Of a DNA stretch of 32,692 nt, positions 29,016-32,692 are shown piece by piece. Positions within the stretch are counted from its first letter, which is position 1, and each line of letters opens with the position of its first letter. Origin of the DNA: a virus; the IMG/VR virus record IMGVR_UViG_3300010389_000067, positions 1-32,692 of that record. One strand, given 5' to 3'. The notes under the pieces were generated by a model that was given only the letters and a program-made list of their open reading frames with translations, did not search any database and was not told the DNA's origin. The translations under genes were made by a program, and so were the position numbers.

Positions 29016-30533
29016 TTATCCTGATGTCCTTACTGCCCACGGTGCGCCCAGCCGGCTCTTGCGTCCTCGCTTGACACGCTGTGCTGCACGTTCTAAATCC
29101 TCGAAGGTATATCCTCTTGGCTTTTCTGGCATCTTACGCACAGATCCACTCACCATCTCACTCAACATACGTCCAAATAAACTAAGCACATCCACCTGGT
29201 CATCGTGGGCACCTGCAGGAAATCGCAATAACTCACTCACCAACTCTTGCGCCCACTGCCTGCCACGTGGCAAGAACACCTTGCCCATACTCATACGTGC
29301 CTGTATAGCCCTTGCCCGTGTTGCTTTGTCGTGAGCACTCGCATATTGCTCTCTAACACAATACACACGTTGCTCACGCATCCTTTGCTCCAAGAATGGG
29401 CCAATGCTCTTGATAATCTGCCCATTCTCTTCTGCCCATTGACGCGGATTCCATTGGCGCATCATACTAATTGCTATATCTACCCACTCATTACTTGCAG
29501 TCTGGCCACGCCACCAATCCAGCACATATATATTATCTTCATCATCTACGCCAATAACACCGTGTACGGTATAATCCCCTGCGCCATCCGTAACAGCGTA
29601 ATCACTCGCGCCATAAATCGCCAAATAGTCATATTGTGGTGCATCATCATACCACTGCACCCACTCGCGCTTAAAATAATCACCCTCGTCAAGGGTAGGT
29701 GACTGCTGATACAATGCTGACCACTCTCTGGGCCCTACCGTTGCGCGTATCTGCTCCAATGCTTTTACATCATACCATTCGGGCCATAGCGCACGGCCAT
29801 CATCACCAATAGCCTTAAGCGTCACCACTTCCCACTGATCGCCTTCTTGCTCTAACAATCGCCCAGCCAAGTCATCATCGTGCCAACGTGTCATCACCAG
29901 AACAACGGCACCATTGGGCATTAGCCGCGTAAACGCTGTGCTTCGATACCAATCCCACACCTTTTCACGGTATGTCTCACTGTCAGCATCTTCTCTATTC
30001 TTTACCGGGTCATCTATTACGAGTAGATGAGCACCACGCCCTGTAATTGCGCCACCTACACCAGCCGCTACATACGAACCACCTGCAGATGTATTCCACC
30101 GATGCTTTGCCGCACTATCAGGTGCCAAGCTAACACCAAACGTATCACCAAATTCTGGATCTGATACCAAGTTGCGCACTTCACGGCCAAAGTGTGCAGC
30201 CAGCTCTTGTGCGTATGATGCACAGATTATCTCACGCTCAGGATAATTGCCGATAAACCACGCAGGAAACTGTATGCTGGTAAGCTGTGACTTGCCGTGG
30301 CGTGGTGGCATAAACACCATTAGCCTTTTACATTCACCACGGGCTACACGCTCCAACTGTTCTGCCAATACTTTGTGGTGGTTTGCTACTTGATATCGCG
30401 GTAATGACTGTAGTGTATAGTCAATGAGCGATATGTCTTTATTGTGCTTGGGATTGTCGCTGGGCTCGTTCGAGTGCTGCCAACTTAGCGTGGGCCTTGT
30501 CTGACATAACGCCGTAGAGAACGGCAACATCAT
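29016..30533 (-). CDS. terL: Terminase large subunit
   Basis: ATP-driven packaging motor and nuclease. Walker A PPRHGKSQ (76-83), Walker B HLLVIDDP (169-176), the coupling motif VMTRWHDDD (213-221), and an RNase-H-type nuclease with Asp in YGASDYAVTD (308-316) and GAHDDQVD near the C-terminus. Length is about 505 residues if started at the ATG at 30533. The start is unclear: conserved sequence begins only near DISLIDYTLQ, there is no ATG, GTG or TTG in frame after the small-subunit stop, and the nearest starts (30533, 30530) lie about 90 nt inside the small-subunit gene, without a good ribosome site. The frame itself is open to 30605. Confidence 0.93.
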   Translation of the reverse strand: MMLPFSTALCQTRPTLSWQHSNEPSDNPKHNKDISLIDYTLQSLPRYQVANHHKVLAEQLERVARGECKRLMVFMPPRHGKSQLTSIQFPAWFIGNYPEREIICASYAQELAAHFGREVRNLVSDPEFGDTFGVSLAPDSAAKHRWNTSAGGSYVAAGVGGAITGRGAHLLVIDDPVKNREDADSETYREKVWDWYRSTAFTRLMPNGAVVLVMTRWHDDDLAGRLLEQEGDQWEVVTLKAIGDDGRALWPEWYDVKALEQIRATVGPREWSALYQQSPTLDEGDYFKREWVQWYDDAPQYDYLAIYGASDYAVTDGAGDYTVHGVIGVDDEDNIYVLDWWRGQTASNEWVDIAISMMRQWNPRQWAEENGQIIKSIGPFLEQRMREQRVYCVREQYASAHDKATRARAIQARMSMGKVFLPRGRQWAQELVSELLRFPAGAHDDQVDVLSLFGRMLSEMVSGSVRKMPEKPRGYTFEDLERAAQRVKRGRKSRLGAPWAVRTSG

Positions 30534-30780
30534 TGGCTGATTGCTTTGCCAACCATTCCTTGTCTTGGGTATGCTCTGCGACAACACTGAGGGTTCTAAG
30601 TTCATTTCTTAGGTGTTCTTCTACTAAATCGCCTATATCAGTTTTTTTTATCTGCACATTTTTTGCCCACTTCTGCACAGAATTACGAGACACGCCGTGT
30701 TTCTCTGCTGCCTTCTCTTGGCTCATACCCATAAACAAGTCTGCCACTACATCTGCTATTTTCTGCTGTGGGTATGCCAT
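30439..30780 (-). CDS. terS: Terminase small subunit
   Basis: 113 residues. An N-terminal helix-turn-helix (about 20-40, QEKAAEKHGVSRNSVQKWAK) would recognise the packaging site, a central helical part (DLVEEHLRNELRTLSVVAEH) would oligomerise, and a Gln/Arg-rich end (RAQRQSQAQ) contacts the large subunit. Located directly before terL. GGTGAG precedes the ATG at 30780, which lies only 12 nt after the T-run of an intrinsic terminator. Confidence 0.75.
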   Translation of the reverse strand: MAYPQQKIADVVADLFMGMSQEKAAEKHGVSRNSVQKWAKNVQIKKTDIGDLVEEHLRNELRTLSVVAEHTQDKEWLAKQSANDVAVLYGVMSDKAHAKLAALERAQRQSQAQ

Positions 30781-30792
30781 ATCTCACCAAAC

Positions 30793-30834
30793 AAAAAAAA
30801 TAGGCCCACCAGAGCGTATTGCTCTAATGGGCCT
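30793..30834 (-). terminator. Intrinsic terminator directly before terS
   Basis: On the minus strand AGGCCCA (30834-30828) pairs with TGGGCCT (30808-30802), an inner AGAGC/GCTCT stem adds five pairs, and eight T follow (30800-30793). This is a strong terminator with the late operon starting 12 nt beyond it. Confidence 0.9.
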
Positions 30835-30874
30835 CTAACCTCACCACGAGGAGGGATATTCTAATTGGGCCTCT
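30823..30874 (-). repeat. Direct repeat around the terminator
   Basis: AGAGGCCCAATTAG (30874-30861) and AGAGGCCCATTAGA (30836-30823) are nearly the same sequence 38 bp apart, differing by one inserted A. The second is the upstream arm of the terminator, so the first copy could pair with the same downstream arm and compete with it. Between them is CCTC/GAGG, a short inverted repeat. Confidence 0.5.
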
Positions 30875-30878
30875 GCTA

Positions 30879-31073
30879 CTACATTTGTATTGTGTTCATA
30901 CTTTTACAGCGTCGGCACTTGATATTGATTTTGGATCCGCGTGTGGCTTGCGCCAACTTAGCATCACAATTCTCGCACCGAACATCTATCCAGGTATTCT
31001 CTATTGGCGTATGCCTGTGCTTATATATAAAATCGGCAATTTTGTTCTCTTTGTCAATAATTGGTTTTTTCAA
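30879..31073 (-). CDS. Mu Com-like zinc-finger protein
   Basis: 64 residues with C33-x2-C36 and C53-x2-C56 in the frame IDVRCENCDAKLAQATRGSK followed by INIKCRRCKSMN. This is the pattern of the phage Mu Com family, in which Com binds messenger RNA and allows translation of the DNA-modification gene mom. The N-terminal 28 residues are an extra, charged helix. The start is a TTG at 31073, eight bases after GGGGGAG. No mom-like gene is beside it; it stands last before the terminator that precedes terS. Confidence 0.75.
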   Translation of the reverse strand: MKKPIIDKENKIADFIYKHRHTPIENTWIDVRCENCDAKLAQATRGSKINIKCRRCKSMNTIQM

Positions 31074-31114
31074 GTAGCCGACTCCCCCTGTTTAAGTGCC
31101 AAGCGTGTCACCCG

Positions 31115-31297
31115 CTACTGGCCTGATTGCTCGCGCTTCCATAGCGTTTTGTAAATATTGCCTTCTTTGCAATCTTCACAGATCACACGCCCCATATTGT
31201 AACGACTGCCATACATTTGTGTCTCTACCTCACCAGGTTGCCCACAATAATCGCACTTAGCATCGGGCATCAAGTCTTTATCGGTTATTGGTCGCAT
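31115..31297 (-). CDS. Small zinc-ribbon protein, 60 aa
   Basis: C15-x2-C18 (CDYC) and C40-x2-C43 (CEDC) make a treble-clef or ribbon site in a product of only 60 residues. ATG at 31297 overlaps the preceding stop (TGATG); a GTG at 31300 is equally well placed after GGAGG. The function is unknown, most likely nucleic-acid or protein binding. Confidence 0.65.
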   Translation of the reverse strand: MRPITDKDLMPDAKCDYCGQPGEVETQMYGSRYNMGRVICEDCKEGNIYKTLWKREQSGQ

Positions 31298-31701
31298 CAC
31301 GAATTGCCTCCGATTGAATGTTCATCCTCATACCATCCATCATCACCGTGAAACCACAAGTCAAACTCTGGATCAATCGGCCCATCGCACATACCACCTG
31401 CCAAGCATCCATCGCAGGGTGGCATATCGCTCTGGCAATTTTTAGCCATATCCTGCTCAAACTTCTGATACTCAGGATCATCGCGCATATCTTCGTAGGG
31501 CATCAACCCCAAATCTCTCAAAGCATCTGTGAGGTTCACGGTCTTTCGTTCTTTGCCAGAACCACCGCAAGAATGGCATTTATACGTTTTGTGTGTCCAT
31601 TGCCCAAGTGCAGGATTGCCACGCATCTGCTTTTCGCCATTGCAAGTGTCACACACAACAACTTGCTCAATGTAATAACCTAACTCTCGGTATTCACCCA
31701 T
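31297..31701 (-). CDS. DnaJ-type zinc-finger protein, 134 aa
   Basis: Two CxxCxGxG-like repeats: C17DTCNGEK and C42HSCGGSG, the second being a perfect DnaJ-type motif, followed by an acidic helix (MPYEDMRDDPEYQKFEQDMA) and further cysteines (C96-x2-C99, C105). The C-terminus is very acidic. It could bind unfolded proteins or nucleic acid. ATG at 31701 with AGGAG upstream; a TTG three bases earlier is an alternative. The stop overlaps the next start. Confidence 0.65.
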   Translation of the reverse strand: MGEYRELGYYIEQVVVCDTCNGEKQMRGNPALGQWTHKTYKCHSCGGSGKERKTVNLTDALRDLGLMPYEDMRDDPEYQKFEQDMAKNCQSDMPPCDGCLAGGMCDGPIDPEFDLWFHGDDGWYEDEHSIGGNS

Positions 31702-32122
31702 CAATCCACGCTCCTATCTTCCGTGTCCACATTGAACCACGCCACCTGTCGCCACAGTTAAATCCTGCCCACCCTGCGATGATATGCGCCATCAGCAATA
31801 TGCCCGTGTGCCAATCCAATGACGCATCCCAATAGCCGATACCTGCGCCTATGTATGTGAGATACACGCTTAATCTGCTGAACCAGTGCCACGCATCGTT
31901 GGGATGACCTGTGTGGTAGTGGGTATGATGGAAACGCCATTCTTCTGGATATGAAAATCTGTGGTCATTAGCATCTATGTGCTCTTGAATCGTTGTGATA
32001 TATTCACGACACAATTTCTCCCACTCATTGTGCGCCTTCTCGTCATACGCGGTGCTATCACTAACACCTTTCATATACTGCCCTGCGAATATCAGGACAG
32101 TGCTGATTAGTTCAGTCATCAT
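31694..32122 (-). CDS. Membrane protein with His-rich loop, 142 aa
   Basis: The frame is open to 32452, but two short membrane genes and their ribosome sites cover that part; the double ATG at 32122/32119 overlaps the preceding stop (ATGATGA) and is taken as start. Segments: TM helix MTELISTVLIFAG, a soluble middle with HNEWEKLCREYITTIQEHID and a His-rich stretch (FHHTHYHTGHPNDAWHW), then hydrophobic VYLTYIGAGIGYW and GILLMAHIIAGWAGF. Unknown function; the His cluster could bind metal. Confidence 0.6.
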   Translation of the reverse strand: MMTELISTVLIFAGQYMKGVSDSTAYDEKAHNEWEKLCREYITTIQEHIDANDHRFSYPEEWRFHHTHYHTGHPNDAWHWFSRLSVYLTYIGAGIGYWDASLDWHTGILLMAHIIAGWAGFNCGDRWRGSMWTRKIGAWIDG

Positions 32123-32265
32123 ATAGAACGCTCCAAATAAAATGCCAATGAGCCAAAGTTTAGCAAGACCATAAATAAGTTCCACGCTTTCCACCAATAG
32201 CGTTCCGCATAGCACATTATTGTTGCGTGTAAAATCACTAAAAACAATACAAAAACACAATACAT
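32119..32265 (-). CDS. Small membrane protein, 48 aa
   Basis: A 48-codon frame with GAGGAG just before its ATG at 32265. The product has two hydrophobic stretches (MYCVFVLFLVILHATIM and LFMVLLNFGSLAFYL) around a short RYWWKAWN loop, so it is probably a two-pass membrane protein. Coupled to the next gene by overlap. Unknown function. Confidence 0.6.
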   Translation of the reverse strand: MYCVFVLFLVILHATIMCYAERYWWKAWNLFMVLLNFGSLAFYLERSI

Positions 32266-32277
32266 CACTCACTCCTC

Positions 32278-32367
32278 TCACTCGTCCACATCTGCCACAG
32301 TTGAGCAGTAGAACAATGTGAACGCTATTGTTGCTATGATAAATACGATGATGCCCACAATATACAT
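32278..32367 (-). CDS. Very small membrane protein, 29 aa
   Basis: MYIVGIIVFIIATIAFTLFY and an acidic tail (STVADVDE): a single transmembrane helix with no signal for cleavage. The ATG at 32367 shares a base with the preceding stop (TGATG). Small single-span proteins of this type in phage early regions often alter host membrane functions or block other phages; no evidence selects among these. Confidence 0.55.
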   Translation of the reverse strand: MYIVGIIVFIIATIAFTLFYCSTVADVDE

Positions 32368-32648
32368 CACTCACCGCCTTTCGCTTTGTCGATTGCTTGG
32401 CGCACTTCTTTGAATGCCTGTCCACTATCATCGTCACCATAATACTCCACATTCACACCATACGCATCAACATATACCTCAATGTAAGGCCAGTCCTCTG
32501 AACGGTTCAGATCAAAAAAATCCAACCTCGCCTTGTCCTTCTCCAACTCATTCAACTTTGCCACAACTGCATCAACGGTCATTCGTTGACCATCGCATAA
32601 CAGAACTGCACCATCTTCGCATACACCTTGAGAATATTCTGGTGTCAT
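32367..32648 (-). CDS. Unknown protein, 93 aa
   Basis: ATG at 32648 with GGAGG eight bases upstream. A coiled segment (VDAVVAKLNELEKDKARLDF) is followed by FDLNRSEDWPYIEVYVDAYG, then an acidic turn YGDDDSGQAFKEVRQAIDKA. The sequence is reminiscent of small phage proteins that pair a coiled coil with a beta hairpin; I cannot name a family. Confidence 0.6.
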   Translation of the reverse strand: MTPEYSQGVCEDGAVLLCDGQRMTVDAVVAKLNELEKDKARLDFFDLNRSEDWPYIEVYVDAYGVNVEYYGDDDSGQAFKEVRQAIDKAKGGE

Positions 32649-32692
32649 TCTTTGCCCTCCAACTTCCGCACCACATAACTGTTACGCCCTGT
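32645..32692 (-). CDS. 3' end of a gene cut by the window edge
   Basis: The last 15 codons of a frame entering from the right edge (TGRNSYVVRKLEGKE), whose TGA overlaps the next ATG in the ATGA way used throughout this genome. Too short to identify. Confidence 0.4.
   Translation of the reverse strand, partial: TGRNSYVVRKLEGKE

Noticed and set aside
32123-32452. N-terminal extension of the 142-aa membrane protein
   Set aside because: Two short membrane genes with ribosome sites and overlaps explain this stretch better.
1-32692. tRNA, CRISPR array, integrase or insertion sequence
   Set aside because: No cloverleaf, no spaced identical repeats, no recombinase or transposase motifs were found by eye; tRNA absence should be confirmed with a scanner.

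Overview
This window looks like the larger part of the genome of a tailed bacteriophage (Caudoviricetes), probably from an uncultured source. Every gene I can support is read leftward, from the minus strand. Genes are packed with 1-20 nt overlaps (ATGA, GTGA, TAATG), and starts carry AGGAGG-type ribosome binding sites with GTG and TTG starts common, so the host is a bacterium. The virion gene order (small and large terminase, portal, scaffold, coat, tail adaptor, gp10-like hub, fibre, ejection proteins) is that of a short-tailed, P22-like podovirus. No tail tape measure, major tail tube, integrase, DNA polymerase, tRNA or CRISPR was seen, so replication genes probably lie outside the window.

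Layout in the direction of transcription (right to left). (1) 32692-30793: small early-type genes: a 3' gene fragment, a 93-aa protein, three consecutive small membrane proteins, three zinc-ribbon proteins including a Mu Com-like protein, then a strong intrinsic terminator. (2) 30780-9397: one 21-kb late operon. It begins 12 nt after that terminator, leaving no room for a promoter, and runs terS, terL, portal, an FmdB-like ribbon protein, scaffold, major capsid protein, two small head proteins, a glycosyltransferase, a SAM methyltransferase, small beta-rich proteins, the tail adaptor, the gp10-like hub and the tail fibre. It continues with a lysis cassette (holin-like, membrane coiled-coil, M15 endolysin) and three large ejection-type proteins, and ends in tandem hairpins and a second terminator at 9265-9301. 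(3) 9243-5936: a promoter with two 13-bp operator-like repeats in front of an Xre repressor, then small genes, a CII-like regulator, a probable Rad52-type annealing protein, a SWIM zinc-finger protein and an HTH protein. (4) 5923-4680: PD-(D/E)XK-like and HNH nucleases with small companions. (5) 4675-3842: a gene-free, highly structured stretch. (6) 3841-24: an SNF2 helicase/DNA methyltransferase fusion, a DUF4406 protein, four small unknowns and a Ref-like HNH nuclease.

The most unusual part is 3842-4680. A sigma70-like promoter fires into a ~140-nt RNA with a 13+8 bp long-range stem interlocked with a second 12-bp stem and ending in U6. About 500 nt without a gene follow, then a second interlocked inverted repeat just before the helicase-methyltransferase. 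I read this as a phage non-coding RNA and/or a long regulated leader of the methyltransferase gene. Six genes below about 60 codons (613-759, 8353-8427, 8414-8578, 15696-15869, 32119-32265, 32278-32367) were added by hand, and several starts were moved to sites set by overlap or ribosome binding site.
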